A DNA stretch of 64,000 bases from Gloeomargarita sp. SKYG116 (GTDB lineage Bacteria; Cyanobacteriota; Cyanobacteriia; Gloeomargaritales; Gloeomargaritaceae): NCBI GenBank assembly GCA_025056115.1, contig JANWVM010000006.1:1-64000 (forward strand), in the 5' to 3' direction. Numbering within the stretch: position 1 is the first letter of the stretch; each line of letters begins with the position of its first letter. The notes below the pieces were generated by a model. That model was not told where the DNA came from and made no database searches. It saw nothing but the letters and a program-made list of their open reading frames with translations. Positions 1 to 8,231 of this stretch are shown one piece after another. A program made the translations under genes and the position numbers.

Positions 1-54
1 TTGGATGACCAGCGCCACCCAGGCCGCTCCCAGCAGCACCAACACCCACCTCAT
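1..54 (-). CDS. 5' end of a small hydrophobic protein (MRWVLVLLGAAWVALVIQ...), truncated by the window edge
   Basis: ATG on the minus strand at 54-52 overlaps the ubiX stop (ATGA arrangement); reading frame open to the window edge. Confidence 0.45.
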   Translation of the reverse strand, partial: MRWVLVLLGAAWVALVIQ

Positions 55-659
55 GACCAGCGTTGCCATGGCACACAATCAATTCCCAACTGGTCCAACG
101 CCCGCGCCACGACAAAATCCACCAGATCCAGGATGGACTGGGGCTGATGATACCAAGCCGGAATGGCCGGGACAATGCGAGCGCCCGCCTCCGCCAAGGT
201 GGTGAGATTGCGCAAGTGAATGAGACTCAAGGGCGTTTCACGGGGCACTAACACCAAGCGCCGTCCCTCCTTGAGATGCACATCCGCCGCCCGCTCGATT
301 AAATCGCCGCTCAAGCCCGCCGCCAGCTTCGCCACTGTCCCCATACTACAAGGCATCACCACCATCCCCTGGGTGCGATAGGAACCGCTGGCAATCCCCG
401 CCCCGATGTCGCGCCAGTGATGGCAAATCAATTTCCCCGCTGTGGGCACCCCTACCTGTTCCCGCCAAAACATTTCCTGCTGGGGCACCGCCGGAATTTT
501 GACCCCCATCTCGTCGCTCCAGACGCGGTAGGCCCCCTGGGAAAGCACCAGTTCCACGATGTATTCGGCCTGGAGCAGATACTTCAGCGCGCGCAGGGCA
601 TAAATCTGTCCCGAAGCGCCTGTGGTTGCCAGCACCACCGGCCAGTGTTGCCCCGTCAT
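51..659 (-). CDS. ubiX: Flavin prenyltransferase UbiX
   Basis: 202 aa; N-terminal VVLATTGASGQIYALRAL and the VVMPCSMGTVAKLAAGLSGDLIERAADVHLKEGRRLVLVPRETPLS signature. Confidence 0.93.
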   Translation of the reverse strand: MTGQHWPVVLATTGASGQIYALRALKYLLQAEYIVELVLSQGAYRVWSDEMGVKIPAVPQQEMFWREQVGVPTAGKLICHHWRDIGAGIASGSYRTQGMVVMPCSMGTVAKLAAGLSGDLIERAADVHLKEGRRLVLVPRETPLSLIHLRNLTTLAEAGARIVPAIPAWYHQPQSILDLVDFVVARALDQLGIDCVPWQRWS

Positions 660-1075
660 GGGTGGGTGGCCTGCTGCACTAGGGTGCGAATCTGAGCGTG
701 ATTCATCCCAAAGGTTTCCCCCAAGACCGCCACCAGGTCATTTTCCTCCACCAGGGTAACCCCATCGGCCAGGGCTAATTTCGCCACTAATTTCACGGCA
801 GTTTCCCGGTCGGCTGGGTCAATCCCCCGCACCCCGGCCCAAAACAACTCCAAGGGGTCCACTGACTGCAACCACCGCTGTACCTGGGCCAGCAATTGGG
901 CATCCACGTCAATCCCCAAAGCCGTCAACTGGGTGCGCAATGCCGTCATCTCTAAAGGCGACACCTCATCGTCAATGGCTATCATCGCGGTTGCCAGCGC
1001 GGTCAAAGCTTCCTGCCGGTTCAAGGTCAACGCCGACGACACTGGTTGTCGAAAACATTGCCAAACGTAGCGCAT
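656..1075 (-). CDS. TerB-like (tellurite-resistance-type) helical domain protein
   Basis: 139 aa; acidic-helix pattern AMIAIDDEVSPLEMTAL...AKLALADGVTLVEENDLVAVL; 4-nt overlap with ubiX. Confidence 0.5.
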   Translation of the reverse strand: MRYVWQCFRQPVSSALTLNRQEALTALATAMIAIDDEVSPLEMTALRTQLTALGIDVDAQLLAQVQRWLQSVDPLELFWAGVRGIDPADRETAVKLVAKLALADGVTLVEENDLVAVLGETFGMNHAQIRTLVQQATHP

Positions 1076-1107
1076 GCAAGGGAATGAACGTGGCTGCCAC
1101 CCCTATT

Positions 1108-2208
1108 CTAAACCAGCAGGTCCTGCAGCGCCGGATGCACCAAGCGCCCGCCCATCGTGTTGACCCCCCGGCCCAAGGGCGTTCCTGGCTTCAGCGCGTC
1201 ATACCCATGTTCTGCCAGTTGCAGCAGGTAGGGCAACAAACTCTGGTTCAGGGCTTGGGTCGCCGTCCAGGGCACTGCGCCTGGCATGTTCGGCACCCCA
1301 TAGTGCAACACCCCGTAGCGCGTATAGACCGGTTGCGTGTGGGTGGTTGGTCGAGACGTCGCCACACACCCCCCCTGGTCCACCGCCACGTCCACAATCA
1401 CACTGCCCGGTTTCATCTGCTGCACCAGTTCCTCCGACACCAGGGTGGGTGTGCGTTTGCCTGGCACGAGCACCGCCCCGATGAGTAAATCCGCCGTCGG
1501 CACCATCTCAGCGATGTGGGTGCTGTTGCTGTACAAAAGCTGCACCCGAAACCCGAACAAATCCCCTAGGGCGTGGAGCCGGTCCAGGTTTAACTCAATG
1601 ATGGTCACCTGCGCCCCCAGTCCAATGGCCATCCGCGCCGCTTCCGTACCCACCACGCCGCCGCCTAGGATCACCACGTGGGCAGGTTTGACGCCTGGCA
1701 CGCCGCCGAGCAGCACCCCCCGTCCTCCTGCCGGTCGTTGCAGAAAATGACTCCCGAACTGCACCGCCAACCGCCCGGCAATCACACTCATGGGGTGCAA
1801 CAGGGGCAAGCGCCCATCCTCCAGTTCCACCATCTCGTAGGCAATGGCCGTTGTACCTGCCCGCAGCAGAGCTTTCGTTAACCCCGGCTGGGCCGCCAGA
1901 TGCAGGTAGGTAAACAGCAGCAAATCCGGTCGCAGAAAGTCGTATTCCACCGGCAAGGGTTCCTTCACCTTGACCACCAACTCCTGCGCCCAAGCCGTCG
2001 CCGCATCCGGCACTAGCAACGCCCCCGCCTGCCGGTAGTCCTCATCACTGAAGCCTGCCCCCTGACCCGCCTGGGTTTCCACCACCACCGTATGCCCGTG
2101 GGCCACTAGCGTCGCCACGCTTGCCGGACTCAGGCCCACCCGAAACTCTTGGTCTTTGATTTCCTTGGGTACCCCGATGCGCATCCCCGTTTCCCGCGCT
2201 ATGGGCAA
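1108..2208 (-). CDS. ald: Alanine dehydrogenase
   Basis: MRIGVPKEIKDQEFRVGLSPASVATL, VVILGGGVVGTEAARMAIGLGAQVTI, HYGVPNMPGAVPWTATQALNQSLLPY. Confidence 0.95.
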   Translation of the reverse strand: MPIARETGMRIGVPKEIKDQEFRVGLSPASVATLVAHGHTVVVETQAGQGAGFSDEDYRQAGALLVPDAATAWAQELVVKVKEPLPVEYDFLRPDLLLFTYLHLAAQPGLTKALLRAGTTAIAYEMVELEDGRLPLLHPMSVIAGRLAVQFGSHFLQRPAGGRGVLLGGVPGVKPAHVVILGGGVVGTEAARMAIGLGAQVTIIELNLDRLHALGDLFGFRVQLLYSNSTHIAEMVPTADLLIGAVLVPGKRTPTLVSEELVQQMKPGSVIVDVAVDQGGCVATSRPTTHTQPVYTRYGVLHYGVPNMPGAVPWTATQALNQSLLPYLLQLAEHGYDALKPGTPLGRGVNTMGGRLVHPALQDLLV

Positions 2209-2221
2209 TAGTGTAGCCCGT

Positions 2222-3040
2222 TTACCGGCGGTCTGTTTGTCCCACCAGCGCCTGTCCCGCCACCGTCACCAGCGCAATCACCGTCAACAGCGATGCCCCC
2301 GCAAAGGCCGCCACCGTCTGGTACTCCATGTACACTCGCTCGATGTGTAGCGTCAGGGTATTGGTCAGATTAATTACCTTGCCGGAGATCACCGCCGCTG
2401 CGCCGTATTCCCCGAGCGCTCGTGCCGTCGTCAGAATCACCCCGTACAACAGCGCCCAGCGAATTTGGGGCAACGTCACTCGCCAGAAAATTTGCCAGCC
2501 GTGCGCCCCCAAGGTTTGAGCCGCTTCTTCTTCTTCGCGGCCTGTGCTCTCCAACACCGGCAATACCTCCCGCACCACAAATGGCAAGGTCACAAACATG
2601 GTCGTGAGCACCAACCCCGGCGGCGCAAACACGATGGACAGTTTGAGCGCCTCGACCCAGTGACGGAATATCCCCACCGTGGGGCTATAGAGCAGGATAA
2701 ACATCAGTCCTACAATCACCGGCGAGATGGCCAGGGGCGCATCCAGCAACGTCAACACCAGCCCCTTCCCCGGCAAGGGATACCGCGCTAGTACCCAGGC
2801 CGCCACCAGCCCAAACACCGTGTTCAAGGGCACGGCAATCCCCACCACCAATAGCGTTAACCCAATGGCATGGAGCGCCTCCGGCGTCGTCAACCCCTGC
2901 ACGTAGGCCGACCAGCCCTCGCGGAATGCCTGGTAAAACACATTTGCCAGGGGCAACGCCACCATCAGCACCAGGTACAGCGTCGCCACAGCAATCAATC
3001 CCCAAGCCACCCATCCTTTTGGTCGCACTGGCTGTCGCAT
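2222..3040 (-). CDS. cysW: Sulfate ABC transporter permease CysW
   Basis: Multi-TM permease with ALGEYGAAAVISGKVINLTNTLTLHIERVYMEYQTVAAFAGAS; start taken at MRQPVRPKGW. Confidence 0.88.
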   Translation of the reverse strand: MRQPVRPKGWVAWGLIAVATLYLVLMVALPLANVFYQAFREGWSAYVQGLTTPEALHAIGLTLLVVGIAVPLNTVFGLVAAWVLARYPLPGKGLVLTLLDAPLAISPVIVGLMFILLYSPTVGIFRHWVEALKLSIVFAPPGLVLTTMFVTLPFVVREVLPVLESTGREEEEAAQTLGAHGWQIFWRVTLPQIRWALLYGVILTTARALGEYGAAAVISGKVINLTNTLTLHIERVYMEYQTVAAFAGASLLTVIALVTVAGQALVGQTDRR

Positions 3041-3042
3041 CC

Positions 3043-4020
3043 CTAGGCCCCTCCCGTTGCTGTGGTTGCCGGTACTCGCGTGCGGGGAATTGCATAGGTC
3101 CAAAAGTCCTGGGCCAGCACGGTGTTGGGGAAAATCGCTTGCGCTTCCGCCAGCAGATCCGACAGTTGGATGGGGTTGCCCGGCGCATAGCGAGGACTGA
3201 AATGGGTCAAGATGAGTTGCTTCACTCCCGCCGCCAGGGCCACCTGCGCCGCCATCGTCGAAGTTGAGTGCAATCGTTCAAAGGCCAGCGCCGCATCTAG
3301 GTGGGAAAACGTGGCCTCATGCACCAGCACATCCGCCCCCCGCGCCAGTTCCACCGCCTCGTCGCAGTAAATCGTATCGGTGCAATAGACAAAATGGCGA
3401 CCCGGTTGCGGCGGCCCACAGAACTCGCGCCCATCCAACACCCGGCCATCGGGAAGCGTCACCCTTTCCCCCCGCTTGAGTTGGCCATACACCGGCCCCG
3501 GCGGAATCCCCAACTGCTGCGCCTTGACCACATTGAACTCCCCAGGCCGGTCCCGTTCCGCCACCCGGTAGCCAAAAGCCGGCACCCGATGCTTCAACGG
3601 CGCGCAGGTTACCCGAAATTCCTCCTCCTCGTACACAACTCCCGGCGCCACGGCATGCACCCGCACCGGAAACCCAAACCGCATTTGGCTATAGCGCAAG
3701 CACGCTTTGATATAGCCCTGCAAATCCGGCGGCCCGTACACATCCACCGCGTGGTTATCCCCCGCTAGCCCACAACTAGCCAGCAACCCCATCAGCCCAA
3801 AGATATGGTCCCCATGCATGTGGGTAATGAAAATCCGGCGGATTTGACTGATACGCAACTCACTCCGCAACAACTGGTGCTGGGTGCCTTCGCCACAGTC
3901 AAACAACCAAATCTCGGCCCGCTGCGGCAACTTCAGGGCCACACTGGAGACATTGCGACTGCGGGTCGGCACCCCGGAACTGGTCCCTAAGAACGTAATC
4001 TCCACGCCACCGTTGCTCAT
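3043..4020 (-). CDS. rnz: Ribonuclease Z
   Basis: [43 protein letters not shown] metallo-beta-lactamase motif, [45 protein letters not shown]; start moved inward from the ORF-track start. Confidence 0.93.
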   Translation of the reverse strand: MSNGGVEITFLGTSSGVPTRSRNVSSVALKLPQRAEIWLFDCGEGTQHQLLRSELRISQIRRIFITHMHGDHIFGLMGLLASCGLAGDNHAVDVYGPPDLQGYIKACLRYSQMRFGFPVRVHAVAPGVVYEEEEFRVTCAPLKHRVPAFGYRVAERDRPGEFNVVKAQQLGIPPGPVYGQLKRGERVTLPDGRVLDGREFCGPPQPGRHFVYCTDTIYCDEAVELARGADVLVHEATFSHLDAALAFERLHSTSTMAAQVALAAGVKQLILTHFSPRYAPGNPIQLSDLLAEAQAIFPNTVLAQDFWTYAIPRTRVPATTATGGA

Positions 4021-4169
4021 CCACTCCCTGATCAGTTTAGCGAACCCAGGTCCCCCCGCCGTTTGACGCGCCCGCTCCCACCCCCCTAAAATGAGAACAC
4101 AAGTTACAGAATGTAAATTTTGTAGCAAACGTGTTACATCAGGTTTCGACAAGCGGAGTGTAGGGTGCT

Positions 4170-4967
4170 ATGGGACGACGGTGGTACTGGGTTTGGAGCT
4201 TTTTAACGATAGTGATGGTGGGATGGGCGGTGGTGGCCGGTCCGGCGCTGGCCTACGACAATCCCGATTTGTTACCGGACCACCCGACCCCGATCATTGA
4301 CCTGAACCATTCCCTCACGGACCTCCAGCGCGCTGCTTTAGCCCAAGAGCTGGAAGACTTTGAGCGGGAACACGGCTGGAAGTTGCGGGTGGTGACCCAG
4401 TACGACCGGACGCCTGGCCGAGCAGTGAAGGAATTTTGGGGATTGGATGACCGCAGTGTGTTGCTGGTGGCCGACCCGCGCGGGGGCAATCTCTTGAGCT
4501 TCAACGTGGGGGATGCGGTCTATGCCAAAATGCCGCGCCTATTCTGGATCGAGCTACAGGCCCGGTTTGGGAATATGTTCTATGTGCGCGACCACGGGGA
4601 AGACCAGGCAATTATCCAATCGTTGCGAGTGATTGAAGCCTGTTTGGTCAAGGACGAAGGCTGTCGGGTGGTGCCCGGTTTACCCCGTGAGCAGTGGTTG
4701 CTGACGCTCATTACATCGCTGGTGGGGGGCGTCATTTGTGGGTTTGCGGCCCAACCCCGGCGTCCTGGCCAAGTCATTGCCTGGCAATGGGTGCTGATCT
4801 TTTCACCCCTGTGGGGGATGCTGTTTATCTCCTTTGGGATTGGGCCGGTGGTCAGTCGCACCAGTGATTGGTTGCCGGTGTTTCGCAACGTGGCGGGTTT
4901 CGCTATTGGGGTGTTGGTGGCCTACCTGAGTCCCATCTTTGGTGAGCCGTCTCCCTCCAAGACCTGA
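4170..4967 (+). CDS. TPM-domain thylakoid/lumenal protein (Psb32/TLP18.3-like)
   Basis: Signal-anchor then IIDLNHSLTDLQRAALAQELEDFEREHGWKLRVVTQYDRTPGRAVKEFWGLDDRSVLLVADPRGGNLLSFNVG, C-terminal TM segments. Confidence 0.75.
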   Translation: MGRRWYWVWSFLTIVMVGWAVVAGPALAYDNPDLLPDHPTPIIDLNHSLTDLQRAALAQELEDFEREHGWKLRVVTQYDRTPGRAVKEFWGLDDRSVLLVADPRGGNLLSFNVGDAVYAKMPRLFWIELQARFGNMFYVRDHGEDQAIIQSLRVIEACLVKDEGCRVVPGLPREQWLLTLITSLVGGVICGFAAQPRRPGQVIAWQWVLIFSPLWGMLFISFGIGPVVSRTSDWLPVFRNVAGFAIGVLVAYLSPIFGEPSPSKT

Positions 4968-5467
4968 CGCGCGTGTTGACGGGCCAGCGCCACGTAATGC
5001 TGGGCGTGGGTGATTAAATCAGCGGCTTCCTGGGGCGTCACTTCCCGAATCACTTTGGCGGGGATGCCAATCGCCAGGGAGTAATCGGGGATAGATTTGG
5101 TGACCACGGCGCCGGCTCCCAAGATGCACCCCTTGCCGATACGAACTCCGTTGAGCACGATGGCTCCCATCCCTACCATACTGCCGTCACCAATCTCGGC
5201 GCTGTGGATGATGGCCCGGTGTCCCACTGTCACCCATTCTCCCAAGACTGTTGGTTCACCAGGGTCGCCGTGCAGGATGCAGCCATCTTGGATATTGGTG
5301 CCCCGGCCTAGAATCACCGGACTGCAATCACCCCGCACCACTGCCTGATACCAGATATTCACCTCTGGCCCGATGCGCACGTCGCCAATCACGGTGGCAT
5401 TGGGAGCGATGAAACTGGCCTGGCTGGTATCGGGCCGTGAACAGTCTGCGTTGCCGAACTCCCTCAT
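4922..5467 (-). CDS. Gamma carbonic anhydrase family protein (left-handed beta-helix hexapeptide repeats)
   Basis: SFIAPNATVIGDVRIGPEVNIWYQAVVRGDCSPVILGRGTNIQDGCILHGDPGEPTVLGEWVTVGHRAIIHSAEIGDGSMVGMGAIVLNGVRIGKGCILGAGAVV. Confidence 0.92.
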   Translation of the reverse strand: MREFGNADCSRPDTSQASFIAPNATVIGDVRIGPEVNIWYQAVVRGDCSPVILGRGTNIQDGCILHGDPGEPTVLGEWVTVGHRAIIHSAEIGDGSMVGMGAIVLNGVRIGKGCILGAGAVVTKSIPDYSLAIGIPAKVIREVTPQEAADLITHAQHYVALARQHARQVLEGDGSPKMGLR

Positions 5468-5799
5468 GCCTGGGCCGCCAGTTCCTGCAGCGCCAGTACG
5501 GGTTGATAGGTATCAATGTCTGCCTGGGTGACGACGGTTTCTTCGCCAGCCGCGCAGGGATACACCACATACGTCCAAATCCCTGGCTGGCCCGCTTCGG
5601 CGCTTTCCGCCTCGTAAAATGTCACGGTGCCGTCTTCAGGGCATTCGTAGTAGGCCGAGTACACATCTTCCCAGTCGGCATCGGAGTCCGCCAGCGCCTC
5701 CCGGATATTGGCCAGCAAACCCGCCAGGTGATGGGGTTGGGTTTCCACCTGCACCAGCCGTTCTTCTTCCCAATAAAAGTTGTGCAATTCCAGTCCCAT
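5464..5799 (-). CDS. Conserved hypothetical acidic protein
   Basis: 111 aa ORF with 4-nt overlap to the gamma-CA gene. Confidence 0.6.
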   Translation of the reverse strand: MGLELHNFYWEEERLVQVETQPHHLAGLLANIREALADSDADWEDVYSAYYECPEDGTVTFYEAESAEAGQPGIWTYVVYPCAAGEETVVTQADIDTYQPVLALQELAAQA

Positions 5800-5924
5800 G
5801 ATCCGCCCTGCCCAACAACTGTCGTTCCATTATAGGCTGAGCCTGTCAGAATGAAAGGCCGGGAAAATCCATCGCTCCCGCAGCGTTTAGGGTATTATCG
5901 AAGGCGAAGCGCGTGTTGGTGGGT

Positions 5925-6986
5925 ATGCGTCGGCGTCAATACCTCTATCTCACCTTGGCAACTGGTCTCGGGGCTGTCGCCTGTCAATCCCAACCGATAC
6001 CGCCACCTAAAACGGAACCCCCGCCCGGTCAACCCGTTTATCTCAACGGTGCTGGCGCCACCTTTCCGTCCTTCTTGTACTTGAAATGGTTTAGCGAGTA
6101 CCAGAAGATTTACCCGGAAGTGCAAATTTCTTATCAACCGATTGGGAGCGCTGCCGGTATCCAGCAATTTTTGACCGAAACAGTGGATTTTGCCGGTAGT
6201 GATGTGGCAATGACCGATGCCGAGGCAGCGCAGGTCAAACGGGGAGCGCTGTTTGTGCCCATGACCGCCGGCAGCATCGCGGTGGTCTATAACGTGCCAG
6301 GGGTGCCAACCGGCTTAAAGCTGTCTCGCCAAGTGTTGCCAGCCATTTTCTTGGGGAAAATTACGCGCTGGAATGACCCCGAAATTGCCGCTCTGAATCC
6401 AGACATAACCCTGCCGGATTTGCCCATCACTGTGGTTTATCGTTCCGATGGGAGTGGGACAACCGCCATTTTTACCCGGCATTTGAGCGCGATCGATCCC
6501 CTGTGGAAAAACCAGGTGGGGACGGGTTTGACGGTGAACTGGCCAGTGGGAACAGGGATCAAGGATAACGCCGGTATCAGCGCTCAAATCCAGCAAGGGC
6601 AAGGGGTCATCGGTTATGTGGAATTCGCCTATGCCAAGCAGTTACAACTGGCCACTGCCGCGTTGGAAAATAAGGCTGGCAAGTTCCTACTACCGACTCA
6701 AAATTCGGTGGAAAAGGGCGTGGCTGCTGTCGTCCTTGATGAACGCCTGCGCGGATTTGTAGATGACCCCACCAGCCCGGAAGCCTATCCGATTGTGAGT
6801 TATTCCTGGTTGCTGATTTATCAAAAATATGACGATAAGCGCAAGGGGGAAACCCTGCGCAAGTTTATCCAGTGGGCATTGATTGAAGGTCAAAAATTTG
6901 CAACTGAATTGGGATATGTGCCGCTGCCAGGACCAGTGGTGGCTAAGGCCCAGACCCTCATGAAAGAAAATACCCTCGTCGCTTGA
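5925..6986 (+). CDS. pstS: Phosphate ABC transporter substrate-binding lipoprotein PstS
   Basis: Lipobox-like GLGAVACQSQ; YLNGAGATFPSFLYLKWFSEYQKIYPEVQISYQPIGSAAGIQQFLTETVDFAGSDVAMTD; VVYRSDGSGTTAIFTRHLS. Confidence 0.95.
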   Translation: MRRRQYLYLTLATGLGAVACQSQPIPPPKTEPPPGQPVYLNGAGATFPSFLYLKWFSEYQKIYPEVQISYQPIGSAAGIQQFLTETVDFAGSDVAMTDAEAAQVKRGALFVPMTAGSIAVVYNVPGVPTGLKLSRQVLPAIFLGKITRWNDPEIAALNPDITLPDLPITVVYRSDGSGTTAIFTRHLSAIDPLWKNQVGTGLTVNWPVGTGIKDNAGISAQIQQGQGVIGYVEFAYAKQLQLATAALENKAGKFLLPTQNSVEKGVAAVVLDERLRGFVDDPTSPEAYPIVSYSWLLIYQKYDDKRKGETLRKFIQWALIEGQKFATELGYVPLPGPVVAKAQTLMKENTLVA

Positions 6987-6997
6987 GGAGATAGGTT

Positions 6998-7522
6998 GTG
7001 ACCTTGCGCCTGCACATTGGCGGTAAACACCCCCACCCGGACTGGAAAATTGTCGATATTGAACCGCGCCCGGAGGTGGATTACGTAACCGATGCCGCCG
7101 ATCTACACATGTTTGCTGATGAATCCGTGGATGCGATCTACGCCAGTCATGTCCTGGAGCATTTTCACTATGGGTTGAATAATGAATTACTGCGGGTCTT
7201 GACCGAATGGCGGCGCGTGTTGAAACCAGGGGGGAAGTTGTTTATCAGCGTACCAGATTTGCGAGTGCTGTGCTGGTTGTATTGTCACCCCAATCTGTTA
7301 CCTGAAGAGCGGTTTCATCTGATGCGGATTATCTTTGGCGGCCAGGTGAATGAATACGATGTGCACAAGGCCGGTTTAGATGCCGATATTTTGGGGATGT
7401 ATTTAGCCGAAGCTGGTTTTAGTAGTTATGAACAGGTGAGTGAATTTCATCTATTCCCCGATTGCAGTCGGATGCGGATTTTGGACACCTTGATCAGCCT
7501 GAATGTGATTGCCACCCGTTAA
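6998..7522 (+). CDS. SAM-dependent methyltransferase (class I, type 11-like)
   Basis: DESVDAIYASHVLEHFHYGLNNELLRVLTEWRRVLKPGGKLFISVPDL. Confidence 0.85.
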   Translation: MTLRLHIGGKHPHPDWKIVDIEPRPEVDYVTDAADLHMFADESVDAIYASHVLEHFHYGLNNELLRVLTEWRRVLKPGGKLFISVPDLRVLCWLYCHPNLLPEERFHLMRIIFGGQVNEYDVHKAGLDADILGMYLAEAGFSSYEQVSEFHLFPDCSRMRILDTLISLNVIATR

Positions 7523-7951
7523 ACATCGCCGCCAGAGAATCAAGGCATCGTCATCAGGGTTTCGGTAATAACCAGGACGGCGGCCCACGATGCGAAAGCC
7601 ACAGGATTGGTAAAGGTGTAGGGCAATGGTGTTCTGGCTGCGCACTTCCAAGGTGGCGTGGGCGATAGCGGGGGGCAGTGCTTGGAGGAGGTAATTAAGG
7701 GTGGCACGACCCACACCTCGACCCCGGTGGGCAGGATGCACAGCCAGTAGGACAATGTGGGCTTCATCAAGAATTAACCAGGCGGCGGCCATGCTGATCA
7801 ACTCAGTAGGGGACGCATCACCAACAAACACAGTGCTGGATTTGCCCAATTCTTCTGCATACTGCGACGCCGACCACCATCCCCCGAAAGCGGCCTGGTC
7901 GAGGGCAACCACAGCAGCCAAGTCGGCAGGGGTCAAGTGGCGCAGGGGCAT
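7451..7951 (-). CDS. rimI: GNAT-family N-acetyltransferase (RimI-like)
   Basis: HIVLLAVHPAHRGRGVGRATLNYLLQAL acetyl-CoA motif and LEVRSQNTIALHLYQSCGFRIVGRRPGYYRNPDDDALILWRR. Confidence 0.85.
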   Translation of the reverse strand: MPLRHLTPADLAAVVALDQAAFGGWWSASQYAEELGKSSTVFVGDASPTELISMAAAWLILDEAHIVLLAVHPAHRGRGVGRATLNYLLQALPPAIAHATLEVRSQNTIALHLYQSCGFRIVGRRPGYYRNPDDDALILWRRCLTGGNHIQADQGVQNPHPTAIGE

Positions 7952-8231
7952 GATGGGTCAATGAGGGGAATGGATTGCACGTTGGTTTGTCAGCATCGCC
8001 GGTGGTTTCGCCCTATTTTTTTGCCCAGAGCTGGCCTGTGGGTAGGGACAACCGCACTGGTCGCTGCTCGGGCCGGCTGGTTGCAATTGATGGATAGACC
8101 TTCCCACTCGTCGTTTGTTGGAACCTGCTCTTCCTTTAGGGTTCGTTGAACTACACACCAAGGCTGTCCTTTCCCTAACGTAGTAAGTATCCTATCCTGG
8201 TCATCAACCAATCCGCGTTATTGGCAGACCT

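Noticed and set aside
940-1488. 182-aa plus-strand ORF over the TerB-like/ald region
   Set aside because: His/Arg/Pro-rich antisense shadow of ald, no family features.
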